64,000 nucleotides of DNA from Balneolaceae bacterium. GTDB taxonomy: Bacteria; Bacteroidota; Rhodothermia; Balneolales; Balneolaceae. Positions within the stretch are counted from its first letter, which is position 1, and the number at the start of each line of letters is the position of its first letter. Shown piece after piece: positions 16,556-25,983 of this stretch. Where the stretch lies: NCBI GenBank assembly GCA_020832415.1, contig JAFIES010000143.1, positions 1 through 64,000 on the forward strand, written 5' to 3'. A program made the translations under genes and the position numbers. The notes below the pieces were generated by a model. It was not told where the DNA came from. It was given only the letters and a program-made list of their open reading frames with translations, and ran no database searches.

Positions 16556-16573
16556 GTGACTACGTATTGTCAC
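16556..16573. promoter_or_regulatory. Operator-like palindrome, copy A
   Basis: GTGAC-N8-GTCAC with TACGTA inside, kept in both copies of the repeat although the DNA beyond it diverges at once. It overlaps the -33 region of the 90-residue gene; TATACTTTC on the minus strand just downstream fits a -7 element. A LexA-type or other repressor is possible; which one is unknown. Confidence 0.55.
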
Positions 16574-17013
16574 TTGCGTGTATATTAGTGGGCACTAACT
16601 TTCACTTGATAAATTTCAGAATAGAAAAATGAGGGTATTCTGCGAGGATGAAATGTATTTAACTCATTAGAACTTTTGGGTAAATCACTGGTCGTAACGC
16701 AAATGATGAATGAAATTGAGCAACTAATAAAATTTTGAGTTTTTCAAATGACGACTGTGCATGTAGCATTTGAATTTGATAATAAATTATCATGTCAAAG
16801 CTATGAGTATTTTTGTCTCTTGCAACTATTAAGCTCTTGACTTAAGACACCCAAACACTGTATAATGCAAGCATCGCCGATTTTCTGGCAATTTGCAGGG
16901 CGATTGACAAATTTTGCTAAAGCGCCTGTTGTGCTAAACACCGGATGTACACAATCGCTCATCTTATTAAATATCTGGTTGCAATTTTGATTTATTAATC
17001 TCTAATAAGCGCA
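16574..17013. other. Non-coding gap with a hairpin
   Basis: 440 bp without a convincing frame on either strand. One hairpin (atcgcc...ggcgat, about 16874-16906) is visible. The right part should hold the promoter of the gene at 17014. Confidence 0.4.
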
Positions 17014-17826
17014 ATGACACACACAAACATATTCCCCCCATATTTAGGCTTTGGGATATTCAATTCGAAATCCATTTCAGAAAATGGCGATGAAATTCGT
17101 GCTGATTATCATTTTAACGGACAGCCAATACACAGGGCAGTTCATTTAAAGAAAAATGACAGTTGGGTAATCATGGATACAATAAACAATTCTGGAAGAA
17201 GCAGCTCTGGAAAAGACCTCGAGAAGGCAACACTGATGCATTTTGAACATCTTGATTGCAATACCGACACTACCTTCCAATATGTACTGAATCTGGTTTG
17301 TGGACTAGGCAACATTTATTTCCAGTATTTAAAATCTAATGCTGATGCCGAAGGAGCTGCAAGTTTTTACCCTTCAGGAAAAATTGTGGTATTTAGAGTT
17401 CCTATTACTAATGAAACTTTAGAAAGTCATATAACAAGCTTTTCAGCTGATAAACTCTCTTTATTAATGGAAATCAATGACAATAAGAAGCCAGATTCCG
17501 TTTATGATTCGTTTATTTTTATGATAAAAAAGAATGGAGAAAGAAAGGCATTGTCAATTCGAATGATTGAGTACTATGTACCACTTCAATTGCTTCATCC
17601 AACGGCAGAATACCTGTGTAGCAACCAGTTAATCGAACCAGAAAAGATATTCAGAATGATTATTCAGGATATTCCTTGCAAAGTGGATAGTGCGTCATTA
17701 ACATTCCAAGGCACCCCCGAAGATGATTATCAAAGCTATACAATTTATTTTCAGGGAATTGATCATGAATCTGAATTTCCAACTTTAATGAATGACTTAC
17801 GACAAAATTTCCTATCTGATAGCTGA
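17014..17826 (+). CDS. Protein of unknown function, 270 residues
   Basis: Not recognised. There is no signal peptide or membrane helix, so it is probably cytoplasmic. It opens MTHTNIFPPYLGFGIF and has mixed alpha/beta-looking composition with FQYVLNLVCGLGNIYFQYLK in the middle and a C-terminal FPTLMNDLRQNF. It stands alone on the plus strand, facing the gal operon tail and separated from it by a terminator. Base use is as AT-rich as the flanking spacers, hinting at transfer. Confidence 0.55.
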   Translation: MTHTNIFPPYLGFGIFNSKSISENGDEIRADYHFNGQPIHRAVHLKKNDSWVIMDTINNSGRSSSGKDLEKATLMHFEHLDCNTDTTFQYVLNLVCGLGNIYFQYLKSNADAEGAASFYPSGKIVVFRVPITNETLESHITSFSADKLSLLMEINDNKKPDSVYDSFIFMIKKNGERKALSIRMIEYYVPLQLLHPTAEYLCSNQLIEPEKIFRMIIQDIPCKVDSASLTFQGTPEDDYQSYTIYFQGIDHESEFPTLMNDLRQNFLSDS

Positions 17827-18036
17827 TTATTTGGATAACTTTAAGTTTAGCACTGTATTTCAATAAAGCCTGTTATTTTTCTAAGTGCAAAACACTGACT
17901 TATTATTACGTGAGCTTAATAATCGCCATACCACATATTATGCAGTATGACGGATTTTCGTTAGAGTAGGATTGGCACCTTCTCTTTTTAGGATGAGATT
18001 TGAATAGTTGAGACATAAAAAAAGTTATTAAAAAAA

Positions 18037-18062
18037 ATCCCGGGCAATTCATCACCCGGGAT
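18037..18062 (-). terminator. Terminator of the galactose operon
   Basis: 8-bp perfect stem (18037-18044 and 18055-18062, atcccggg/cccgggat) followed on the minus strand by a T run, about 145 bp after the galT stop at 18206. Confidence 0.8.
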
Positions 18063-18205
18063 CTAATTAGCTACCATATTTGAGATAGCACATCCAGCTA
18101 CGGAAGTATTTTTAAGTTATCTATTTGATAATATGTTGCATGTAGGTGTGTTAGTGGGTGTTCAAATTCTAATCATGTATTCTTGATAAATTTTCCAATC
18201 CCGAT

Positions 18206-19249
18206 TCATCGTGATTTGTAATGCACATCAGATAATGACTTTAACATGTCAGCACTTGCCTTTGGAGTAATATCCCTCTGCTGGTTGCCAAGCATTTCGT
18301 ATCCCACCCGGAACTTCTTCACAGTGGCGGAGCGAAGCAATGGCGGATAGAAGTGCATGTGAAAATGCCATTCAGGATGTTCTTTTCCATCGGTAGGTGC
18401 AGGATGAAAGCCTGCTGAATATGGAAATGAGATCTCAAAAATATTGTCATACTTCACCGTGATCTGTTTGATTATGTCTGCCAGTCCTTCCTTCTCACTA
18501 TCTGTCATATCTGTAAATCGTGAAAAGGGCCGCCTGCTAATAACAATCGTCTCAAACGGCCAAAATGCCCAAAATGGGACAACCACCACAAAATGTTCAT
18601 TTTGAGCTACAATTCTCTCATCAATATTAATTTCCAGTTCCAGATAGTCATTTAACAAAGTTCGGCCATTATCTTTGAAGTAGTTCTTCTGATGGATGAG
18701 CTCCTTACTAGGCTCATCGGGAATGGTTTGCTGTGCCCAGACTTGCCCGTGTGGATGAGGGTTACTGCACCCCATGATCTCTCCTTTATTCTCAAATATC
18801 TGTACATAGTTGATCTCTTCAAGTGAACCAAGTTCTTCATACTGCTTTACCCATAAATCTACCACATTGCGAATTTGAGAAGTTGCCATTTCAGGAAGTG
18901 TCTGATCATGACGGGGTGTAAAGCAGATTACCCTACAGATACCCTTCTCCCCTCTCGCTATCAGTAAATTATCTTTATTAAACTCTTCACTTGGAGTATC
19001 CGGCAGAAGAGCGCTAAAATCGTTATCAAATACAAAGGTCGACTCATACTTTGGATTCTGGGCATTACCCGCTCTTGAATTACCGGGACACAGATAACAC
19101 TTTGGATCGTACTGCGGTTTTTCACTCTCGCCCACACGTTCTTGTTTTCCCTGCCATGGGCGTTTGGTGCGGTGGGGTGATACCTGAACCCACTCGCCTG
19201 TTAATGGATTGAATCTGCGGTGTGGATAGTTTGACAGATCTAAATTCAT
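18206..19249 (-). CDS. galT: Galactose-1-phosphate uridylyltransferase GalT
   Basis: 347 residues. The start [21 protein letters not shown], the zinc-type CYLCPGN and the catalytic [10 protein letters not shown] (nucleophilic His of the HPH triad) are canonical, as is [14 protein letters not shown] near the C-terminus. It exchanges UMP between UDP-glucose and galactose-1-phosphate in the Leloir pathway, cytoplasmic. It overlaps galK by 4 bp (ATG at 19249, galK stop at 19246), so the two are translationally coupled. It is the last gene of the galactose operon. Confidence 0.95.
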   Translation of the reverse strand: MNLDLSNYPHRRFNPLTGEWVQVSPHRTKRPWQGKQERVGESEKPQYDPKCYLCPGNSRAGNAQNPKYESTFVFDNDFSALLPDTPSEEFNKDNLLIARGEKGICRVICFTPRHDQTLPEMATSQIRNVVDLWVKQYEELGSLEEINYVQIFENKGEIMGCSNPHPHGQVWAQQTIPDEPSKELIHQKNYFKDNGRTLLNDYLELEINIDERIVAQNEHFVVVVPFWAFWPFETIVISRRPFSRFTDMTDSEKEGLADIIKQITVKYDNIFEISFPYSAGFHPAPTDGKEHPEWHFHMHFYPPLLRSATVKKFRVGYEMLGNQQRDITPKASADMLKSLSDVHYKSR

Positions 19250-20439
19250 ATTTCAAGAACTTTAAAACTTTCTTCTTTCGGTTTATCAACCAGGCGTGTT
19301 CCGTCTGAAATTGCGGTAACATAGACTTCAGTGTCCAGACCTGTCTCTGCTTTGTAACTCTTTTGTATGATATCTTTGAATGATTCTACAGAACCTGTCC
19401 TTACAAGGTTGATCGTACAGCCACCAAATCCACCACCCATCATTCTGGAACCGATCACCCCATCTACATCTCTCGCAATATCTACAAGAACATCCAGTTC
19501 TTTACAGCTCACCTCATACTTATTCTTTAATCCATCATGAGAGAGAAACATTTTTTCACCAAATGCATCGATATCATTCTGTTCAAGATCTTCGCAAGCA
19601 TCAAGCACTCTGTTATTTTCTTCAATTACAAACAAGCATCGATCAAATACAACCGGTTCCATTTTATCTTTATGATCTTTCAAGACTTTAAGAGTAACAT
19701 CTCTTAGTTTCTTAACTTTGGGGTGAGTTTCTTGAATAATGGAAACACCTTTCTCACACTGCTGCCTGCGAATGTTGTACTCAGACCCGGCAAGCTCACG
19801 CCGAACACCCGTATCACACAACACAATCTTAAAATCAGGATCTTGCAACGGAACGGCTTCATAATCCAGCGTACGACAGTCTAACTTAAGAGCGTGAGCT
19901 GCTTTTCCGTTTAGACTTGCAAATTGATCCATTATTCCGCACTGAACTCCCACAAACTCATTTTCAGCCTTTTGAGCTATCTGAGCCATTTTCATCAAAG
20001 AAATCTCCCAACCATTACGTTCAGCAAGTCCGTAAAGTACACCACTTTCAAGTGCAGCCGATGATGAAAGCCCAGCCCCGATTGGTACATTACCGCCAAA
20101 CACACAATCAAATCCGGTAGTCTCCATGCCATGTTTTTGAAGCTGATCCACAACCCCGAGAATGTAATCGGGCCAACCTTTACCGGATTTATTGAGGCTT
20201 GTTGATAGTTCAATTTCATACTCCTCATTCATGTCAACTGAAAACAACCGAACCCGGTTTTCATTGTTGAGATTTAGTGCCAACCAAATTGCTTTATCAA
20301 TTGCAGCCGGTAGTACAAACCCATCATTATAATCAGTGTGTTCGCCAATGAGGTTAACGCGACCCGGGGCTTCTATAAGTATAAATTGATTTCCAAAACG
20401 TTTTGTGAATTCACTGCAAATGTTATCAATCAAGTTCAT
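19246..20439 (-). CDS. galK: Galactokinase GalK
   Basis: 397 residues, GHMP kinase family. The galactokinase signature [19 protein letters not shown] is near residue 25, the ATP-binding [13 protein letters not shown] at about 125, and GGGFGGC near the C-terminus. It phosphorylates galactose at C1. It sits 33 bp downstream of the symporter and overlaps galT by 4 bp. Cytoplasmic. Confidence 0.95.
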   Translation of the reverse strand: MNLIDNICSEFTKRFGNQFILIEAPGRVNLIGEHTDYNDGFVLPAAIDKAIWLALNLNNENRVRLFSVDMNEEYEIELSTSLNKSGKGWPDYILGVVDQLQKHGMETTGFDCVFGGNVPIGAGLSSSAALESGVLYGLAERNGWEISLMKMAQIAQKAENEFVGVQCGIMDQFASLNGKAAHALKLDCRTLDYEAVPLQDPDFKIVLCDTGVRRELAGSEYNIRRQQCEKGVSIIQETHPKVKKLRDVTLKVLKDHKDKMEPVVFDRCLFVIEENNRVLDACEDLEQNDIDAFGEKMFLSHDGLKNKYEVSCKELDVLVDIARDVDGVIGSRMMGGGFGGCTINLVRTGSVESFKDIIQKSYKAETGLDTEVYVTAISDGTRLVDKPKEESFKVLEI

Positions 20440-20471
20440 CTGTAAATAAATACTCTAAATTATTATAAATA

Positions 20472-22109
20472 CTACCAGAATACAGCATATAAGGCGGCTA
20501 CAATTATCAGAATTACGTATGCTCCAATATTGAAAGCAGTTCCTGTTTTAAACATATCAGATGTGGTATGAATTGCTTTTGGATCTTCATCATCTGGATT
20601 TGTTGTTAAACTTACCCCTGCAATTATCGCGATTGTGATAAGAAGTGTGTACAGCATTTGATCGAGAAATGGCAAATCAAGAACAGGGTTTTTAAGTAAT
20701 AGCGCTATCACAATTGAGGATAATACTCCATAGATGGCACCTTGAGTTGTTGTCTTCTTCCAAAAAAGCCCCATAATAAACACAGCCAATATTCCAGGAC
20801 TTACAAGGCCTGTATATTCTTGTATATACTGAAAAACCTGCGGTACATTTGCCAGCTGAGGCGCCATAAAAATAGCAATTAAAAGTGCTACTGCAGCGGT
20901 AATTCGTCCTGTATTTACAGTTTGCTTATCGGTTGCATTTTTATTGAAATATTGACGATAGATGTCCATAGTGAATATTGTTGCAATTGAATTAAGCATG
21001 GATGCCAAGGAAGACACGATCGCAGCAGCCAGTGCAGCAACAACTAACCCTTTAAATCCTGGGGTTAAAAACACCCTAATTAACCATGGATAGGCATTAT
21101 CGTAAACTATACTTCCATCAGGGTTTGTAAATACATCAGCAACTCCAGGTATAATTGTAGTACCCTGTGGCTGTACGTAGAGTACATAAACAATGATTCC
21201 CGGAATCACAACTATCAAAGGCATTATAAGCTTTAAAAATCCTGCAAAGATAATTCCCCTCTGAGCCTCTTGTAGTGATTTGGCTGCAAGAGTTCGCTGA
21301 ATGATGTATTGATTAAAACCCCAATAGTAGAGATTTGCGACCCAGAGCCCTCCAATCAATACACCGATTCCAGGAAGATTATTAAATTCGGGATTTGATC
21401 GATCCAGAATCATTGTAAACTTTTCACCTGCAACTTCGTATATATGTGCCATTCCATTTATTACACCACCATCCGGTGTAACATGGTTTAATGCCGCCAG
21501 AGTAGTTACCGTACCTCCAACAATCAATAAAACAACTTGAAGAACATCGGTCCAGGCCACCGCAGATAAACCCCCATAGATTGAGTATGCTGCTGCAATA
21601 AAAGCTAATCCAATTAAAGAGGGTATTAACAGGCTTCCATTACCTGTGCCTATTATGGTATCTAAGGCACGGGCTCCCAGATACATCACGGTTGTTAAGT
21701 TTACAAAAACAAAAAGTGCAATCCAGAATACCGCCAGTATAGTCTTAAGCGTGGTATTAAAACGATATTCAATAAACTCCGGAATGGTAAAAAGCTCTTT
21801 TTTAATAAAAATCGGCAAGAAATATTTACCAACAATAATCAATGTTACCGCTCCCATCCATTCATAGGATGCAATAGCCAAACCTACTGCAAATCCCGAG
21901 CCAGACATTCCAATAATCTGTTCGGCTGAAATATTAGCTGCGATCAGTGAAGCTCCAATTGCCCACCACGGTAATGATTTGCCGGCAAGAAAGTAATCTT
22001 CTGCATTTTTTTGATACCCTTTCTTTTCACGCGATACCCACAATCCAAGCCCAACAATAATTAATGCATAGGATATAAATACAATTGAGTCTAATAATGA
22101 AAATCCCAT
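20472..22109 (-). CDS. Sodium/solute symporter (SSS family), probable galactose transporter
   Basis: 545 residues, about 13-14 membrane helices. SSS features include YFLAGKSLPWWAIGASLIAANISAEQIIGMSGSG near the N-terminus and GFNQYIIQRTLAAKSLQEAQRG in the middle, as in the SGLT sub-group of sodium/glucose/galactose cotransporters. The ATG lies 4 bp from the epimerase stop, and galK follows 33 bp on, so the substrate is very likely galactose. Inner membrane, sodium-driven, which fits a saline habitat. Confidence 0.9.
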   Translation of the reverse strand: MGFSLLDSIVFISYALIIVGLGLWVSREKKGYQKNAEDYFLAGKSLPWWAIGASLIAANISAEQIIGMSGSGFAVGLAIASYEWMGAVTLIIVGKYFLPIFIKKELFTIPEFIEYRFNTTLKTILAVFWIALFVFVNLTTVMYLGARALDTIIGTGNGSLLIPSLIGLAFIAAAYSIYGGLSAVAWTDVLQVVLLIVGGTVTTLAALNHVTPDGGVINGMAHIYEVAGEKFTMILDRSNPEFNNLPGIGVLIGGLWVANLYYWGFNQYIIQRTLAAKSLQEAQRGIIFAGFLKLIMPLIVVIPGIIVYVLYVQPQGTTIIPGVADVFTNPDGSIVYDNAYPWLIRVFLTPGFKGLVVAALAAAIVSSLASMLNSIATIFTMDIYRQYFNKNATDKQTVNTGRITAAVALLIAIFMAPQLANVPQVFQYIQEYTGLVSPGILAVFIMGLFWKKTTTQGAIYGVLSSIVIALLLKNPVLDLPFLDQMLYTLLITIAIIAGVSLTTNPDDEDPKAIHTTSDMFKTGTAFNIGAYVILIIVAALYAVFW

Positions 22110-22112
22110 GAG

Positions 22113-23105
22113 TTATATCTTTGATATGTTTGGCTGTCCATCATGGATTTGCACCTCGAGTTCCCACGTTGAAACATTTTTTGGTTCTAATGATTTGTGT
22201 TCTCCCCATTTTATAGCCTCATTTAGTGAGTCCGGTCGAGAACTGCATGGTTCCAAAGCCACTGTGTAATCTTTTTGTTTGGATGAATTCGGCCACCCGC
22301 CATAGCATAGCCATATTCCAAGGTATGGCACCTTTTTTGTATCAAATTGAAATAGAATCGATTCATCAAACTTTGCTCTATATAACCCTGCTAAACCAGA
22401 TTGAAGCCGATCAGTAAAAAATTTACCAGCAAATTTTGAGCTTGGAGGATGTACCTCATCGAATCGATGATCAAGTTGTAAACTGTTCAGTTGTGGCCAT
22501 TTAATCCGTTCTTTCGTTTTCTGATTGTTTTGATTTGATACCCCATTAAACACTTCTGTCACCTCATCGGGGAGTAACAGTTTATCTCCTTCATCTACCT
22601 CAAGAAGCGGATGCGAAGACCAAATGTATTCAAATTTTGAATCGCCCCAATTTTCCACCTCATATAATATCTGAACTGAATTCCCTTTCAGTTTTATGGT
22701 TTTATTAAACCGATAATCCAGTTGAACACCATCCATCCAAAGTTTTAGCTCACAATCACCGATTTGTTCAAATTTCCAACTTTGCGACCATAATTCACCG
22801 TGGTCTGGCAAATAAATTTTCCTGCCAGATGCATGCTTATAAACAGATGGAGATATGTTTGGAAAACATTCATCAAAACCCGCGGCATATGGTGGCAAAA
22901 AATCCTGGCCATACTTTGGCAATCGGGTTTTTTCTAATACTGTATTAGACTGTTTTAAAAACTCTGTACCCGAATATTTTCGGGTTATGTGTGTAATTTT
23001 ACCCCCCATTTCCGGTAAAATTTTTACGAGAAGTCTATCATTTTCCATGACCACTTTCTCGTTTGGTATATGAACATTATGTTTACTTTTAGATAAATTT
23101 ACCAT
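22113..23105 (-). CDS. Aldose 1-epimerase-like protein (galactose mutarotase fold)
   Basis: 330 residues of GalM-like beta-sandwich: MENDRLLVKILPEMGGKITHI at the start, PYAAGFDECFPNI, IWSSHPLLEVDEGD and PYLGIWLCYGGWP with YTVALEPCSSRPDSLNEAI near the end. It is not the standard GalM sequence but a neighbouring subfamily. It probably converts beta- to alpha-galactose ahead of GalK. No signal peptide is seen. It sits in the operon 4 bp ahead of the symporter. Confidence 0.75.
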   Translation of the reverse strand: MVNLSKSKHNVHIPNEKVVMENDRLLVKILPEMGGKITHITRKYSGTEFLKQSNTVLEKTRLPKYGQDFLPPYAAGFDECFPNISPSVYKHASGRKIYLPDHGELWSQSWKFEQIGDCELKLWMDGVQLDYRFNKTIKLKGNSVQILYEVENWGDSKFEYIWSSHPLLEVDEGDKLLLPDEVTEVFNGVSNQNNQKTKERIKWPQLNSLQLDHRFDEVHPPSSKFAGKFFTDRLQSGLAGLYRAKFDESILFQFDTKKVPYLGIWLCYGGWPNSSKQKDYTVALEPCSSRPDSLNEAIKWGEHKSLEPKNVSTWELEVQIHDGQPNISKI

Positions 23106-23250
23106 TCTATTTTCAATTAGGATTATACATCCCTTATATAACTAAATTGCAATGACTTAAATGGCCTAAAATTTTTATCTGTTTAGTCTTGAAACAAAGA
23201 TAAATCGCTCTGCTCAACAATAAATCCTCATTCAAATCAATAGATGATTA

Positions 23251-24249
23251 TCATTGAGTATTTGTATTGAAGATTGACTGGATGTAATGTGGACTAGTGA
23301 TATATGATCTCAAATAAGCTGCTTGATCAGTTTGAATAATTGTAACACCGCGTTTCAATAGTGTACCAAATACCTCGTCTGATTTGGCAGGTATGTCTTC
23401 ATCTGCGAGCCCACCAGTATGCCGGCCATTCCACAAAGTGTTTAGCCATACACGAACTCCCATGTTATGGATAGATCTGAATAATTCTTCTGTCATTCGA
23501 TGAGCATTATCTAGATTGAATAACAATTCAACTGCGGTTATTCCTAGCTTTTCCTTGTATTCTGAAATCAGATCAATTAGTTCTTCATCTGAATAATCAT
23601 GACCGGGTATAATTGGCATAAACAATACTTCATCCATTGGTAGCCCCTTAAGTCGATCAATCATTTCATCAGGTGTATTTCTAGTTTTAATTATTGCATG
23701 ATCAAGCATATCAAGCTCTTCCACAATTGGCATTACCTCTTCTAATATCGGATTTATATGGTCAAGGTTTATTAGTGCACGTCCTCTTACCAGTTCCAGT
23801 ACTTCTTCAAGAGTTGGAATTTTTTCTTGCGTAACCTCTCCATCATGCACTAAATTCAGCTCCAACAATTCTTTAAGGGTTTTATCTGATACAGGGCCAG
23901 AACCATTTGTTGTTCTGCCCAGATCTCGATCATGCATTAAAACAAAGTAACCGTCTGATGTTTTCTTGAGATCGATTTCCACAACATCAGCGCCATTGCG
24001 TATTGCACTTTCTACAGCCTTGAGTGAATTTTCCGGGAGGCTCGGTGTACCGTCTCTATATGTGGTATTGGCCCTATGTGCAACCACGAAAATATGAGGT
24101 ATGGTTGAGTCTAACCATGCTGCCCGGATGTCTTCTGGGTTAGTCTGAAGATGAAATGTGTTATTCTGGGCTGAAATGGGTTGATGTATTAAAAAAGCCA
24201 AAAGCATCAATCCAATGTAAAACAAAAGTACTTGTATACGGTTTAGCAT
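23251..24249 (-). CDS. Exported glycerophosphodiester phosphodiesterase (GDPD)
   Basis: 332 residues with a Sec signal (about 1-27, ending PISA-QNN). The catalytic elements are intact: AHRANTTYRDGTPSLPENSL (His-Arg, Glu-Asn) and VEIDLKKTSDGYFVLMHDRDLGRTTNG (Glu-x-Asp metal ligands, MHD histidine). GDPDs hydrolyse glycerol-phosphodiesters or related phosphodiesters to a phosphomonoester and an alcohol, with Ca or Mg. Here the enzyme is periplasmic and lies between the phosphatase and the epimerase, so its product should feed the phosphatase. The true substrate is not shown. Confidence 0.88.
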   Translation of the reverse strand: MLNRIQVLLFYIGLMLLAFLIHQPISAQNNTFHLQTNPEDIRAAWLDSTIPHIFVVAHRANTTYRDGTPSLPENSLKAVESAIRNGADVVEIDLKKTSDGYFVLMHDRDLGRTTNGSGPVSDKTLKELLELNLVHDGEVTQEKIPTLEEVLELVRGRALINLDHINPILEEVMPIVEELDMLDHAIIKTRNTPDEMIDRLKGLPMDEVLFMPIIPGHDYSDEELIDLISEYKEKLGITAVELLFNLDNAHRMTEELFRSIHNMGVRVWLNTLWNGRHTGGLADEDIPAKSDEVFGTLLKRGVTIIQTDQAAYLRSYITSPHYIQSIFNTNTQ

Positions 24250-24357
24250 AATCTTATTGATATGAATGTTAATCTTATAATTATAAAGGTTTTTATTAAA
24301 TGAAGATTTACTGCTTTGTAAATCAAGTATATACTATAGTAATTTTTATTACTGTAA

Positions 24358-25818
24358 TTAACCTTCGGCATACTCTTGCACACCAGCTGTTTCAACCATC
24401 AGATCAAATAGTTCAGTATTTCTCACGAAAGGTTTCAACTGATCACTTCCAGGCCCCCAGGCGGCTATCTCTACATAATCAGCTGTATGGCTGGTACTGA
24501 TGAAATACACACCGTTATAGTTTGCCAGCACTCCAGACATTACAGCTCCAGCACTGTTACGTTGACCATAAGGAGATCTGAATTCACGCCGGAACGCTTT
24601 ATGAATTTTATTTGCCTGATCTTTGGTGATTTGAGTGTTTGTGGCAAACTCTAATACTTCTCTGACTCTGTTTACTGAAACATTATCATTTGGTGATTCA
24701 TCGGACCAGTAAAAATCAAGTTCTCCGTAGAGCCATTCAAAACTTCTGCGATAATCACGCAGGGTATTCAACATTTTTGGGGAATCTTCATAGCCGCTTC
24801 CATGTGCACTTAAGCCGGGGTTCGCATTACCATGATCGGTCGTCAGGATTACCAGTGTATCATCCCTGTCTTTGGTATAATCCATCACCACTTTTACAGC
24901 GTCATCAAAAGAGATCTGATCATAAATCATACCCGCAGCATCATTTCCATGGGCAGCATGATCAACTCGTCCTCCTTCTATTTGAAGTATAAACCCATTC
25001 TCATTCGTTTCGAGATGATTCAATGCTTCGGTCGTCATTTCGGCAAGGGTTGGAACTGAATCTCTCAACTCCAGTATATTTTTATGATCTACTGTGTATG
25101 GCAGGTGTGAATCGTAAAAAATACCCAGCAATTTACTGTTTGGATCCGCCTGTTTTAATTCGGTTTTATTTCGAGCAACCTGATACCCTTTTTGAATCAT
25201 TTTCTGATAGAGGTCCTGTCCATCTGAGCGTGATTCCGGATCAAAATGCCTGTTCCCGCCTCCCATCAGCAAATCATAATCACGATCTGAGTATTGCTCT
25301 GCAATTTCATCTTCCATTCCTCTTGAAGGAGCATTCGCGCCAAACCCTGCAGGTGTAGCATGCGTTATTCGGGTTGTGGTTACAAGGCCTGTTCCTTTTC
25401 CGGCACCCCGGAATATTTCCAAAATCGTTCGATACACTTCATTGTTTGGCCCCATATTAACCGCACCATTGTTAATACGACGCCCACATCCCCATGAAGA
25501 TGACGCAGCAGATGAATCGGTTACGTTTGAATTGAGAGGTGTCATATCCATTAAGCCACGGTAAAATTCTCTATCGGGGTTTCTGTAGAGATTGATCCAG
25601 TAGGTCGGCTCGTTTTTTTCACTCTGTTTTATTAAATCTGCAAGGGTCAGAGTGCCGGTACTCATTCCGTCGGATACAAGAAATATGACATTTTTTGCCT
25701 GTCCAGGTTCAGACTTCTTTATTCCTGATCCATTTCTGCCCCCAAAATATCCGGTACCAAGAGCAATTGATGATAATGCACTATTCTTAAGAAAATCTCT
25801 TCGTGTTTGTTTAGACAT
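24358..25818 (-). CDS. PhoA-type alkaline phosphatase with Tat signal
   Basis: 486 residues. The twin-arginine motif RRDFLK opens the signal. The phosphatase core has VSDGMS (metal Asp), TDSSAAS with the phosphorylated Ser, RITHATPAGF, EGGRVDHAAHGND and TTDHGN, and late SHTADYV. It removes phosphate from monoesters in the periplasm with two zinc and one magnesium. It follows SusD in the operon and precedes the phosphodiesterase, a pairing that would strip a phosphodiester to free sugar and phosphate. Confidence 0.9.
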   Translation of the reverse strand: MSKQTRRDFLKNSALSSIALGTGYFGGRNGSGIKKSEPGQAKNVIFLVSDGMSTGTLTLADLIKQSEKNEPTYWINLYRNPDREFYRGLMDMTPLNSNVTDSSAASSSWGCGRRINNGAVNMGPNNEVYRTILEIFRGAGKGTGLVTTTRITHATPAGFGANAPSRGMEDEIAEQYSDRDYDLLMGGGNRHFDPESRSDGQDLYQKMIQKGYQVARNKTELKQADPNSKLLGIFYDSHLPYTVDHKNILELRDSVPTLAEMTTEALNHLETNENGFILQIEGGRVDHAAHGNDAAGMIYDQISFDDAVKVVMDYTKDRDDTLVILTTDHGNANPGLSAHGSGYEDSPKMLNTLRDYRRSFEWLYGELDFYWSDESPNDNVSVNRVREVLEFATNTQITKDQANKIHKAFRREFRSPYGQRNSAGAVMSGVLANYNGVYFISTSHTADYVEIAAWGPGSDQLKPFVRNTELFDLMVETAGVQEYAEG

Positions 25819-25918
25819 GAGTTATCAAAATATTTTTTCCATTTCACGTTTTTAAAAAACGTATTCTAACAAACCATTTAATCTGTCAAGAAAATGATTG
25901 TTTTTAAATTCTTTAATA

Positions 25919-25956
25919 GAGCGACTCCACTTTTTTTATTTAACATGGAGTCACTC
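25919..25956 (-). terminator. Hairpin between susD-like gene and phosphatase gene
   Basis: 11-bp stem with one mismatch (25919-25929 and 25946-25956) and a 16-nt loop. No clear T-run follows on the minus strand, so it may slow transcription or protect the SusCD message rather than stop it. Confidence 0.5.
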
Positions 25957-25983
25957 CTTAGAGAATCAAATATATCGTTGGTT

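Larger units (their letters stand above)
16128..16573 (-). repeat. Direct repeat, copy A: 90-residue gene with its operator and 3' hairpins
   Basis: About 446 bp repeated at 34059-34505 in the same orientation. It contains, in minus-strand order, an 18-bp operator-like palindrome, a -7-like TATACTTTC, the 90-residue gene, two hairpins and a terminator (stem around agccctgtg/cacagggc, 16131-16156) followed by Ts. The roughly 120 bp from the stop codon to the terminator are identical in both copies except for a one-base indel in a T/A run. Confidence 0.9.
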
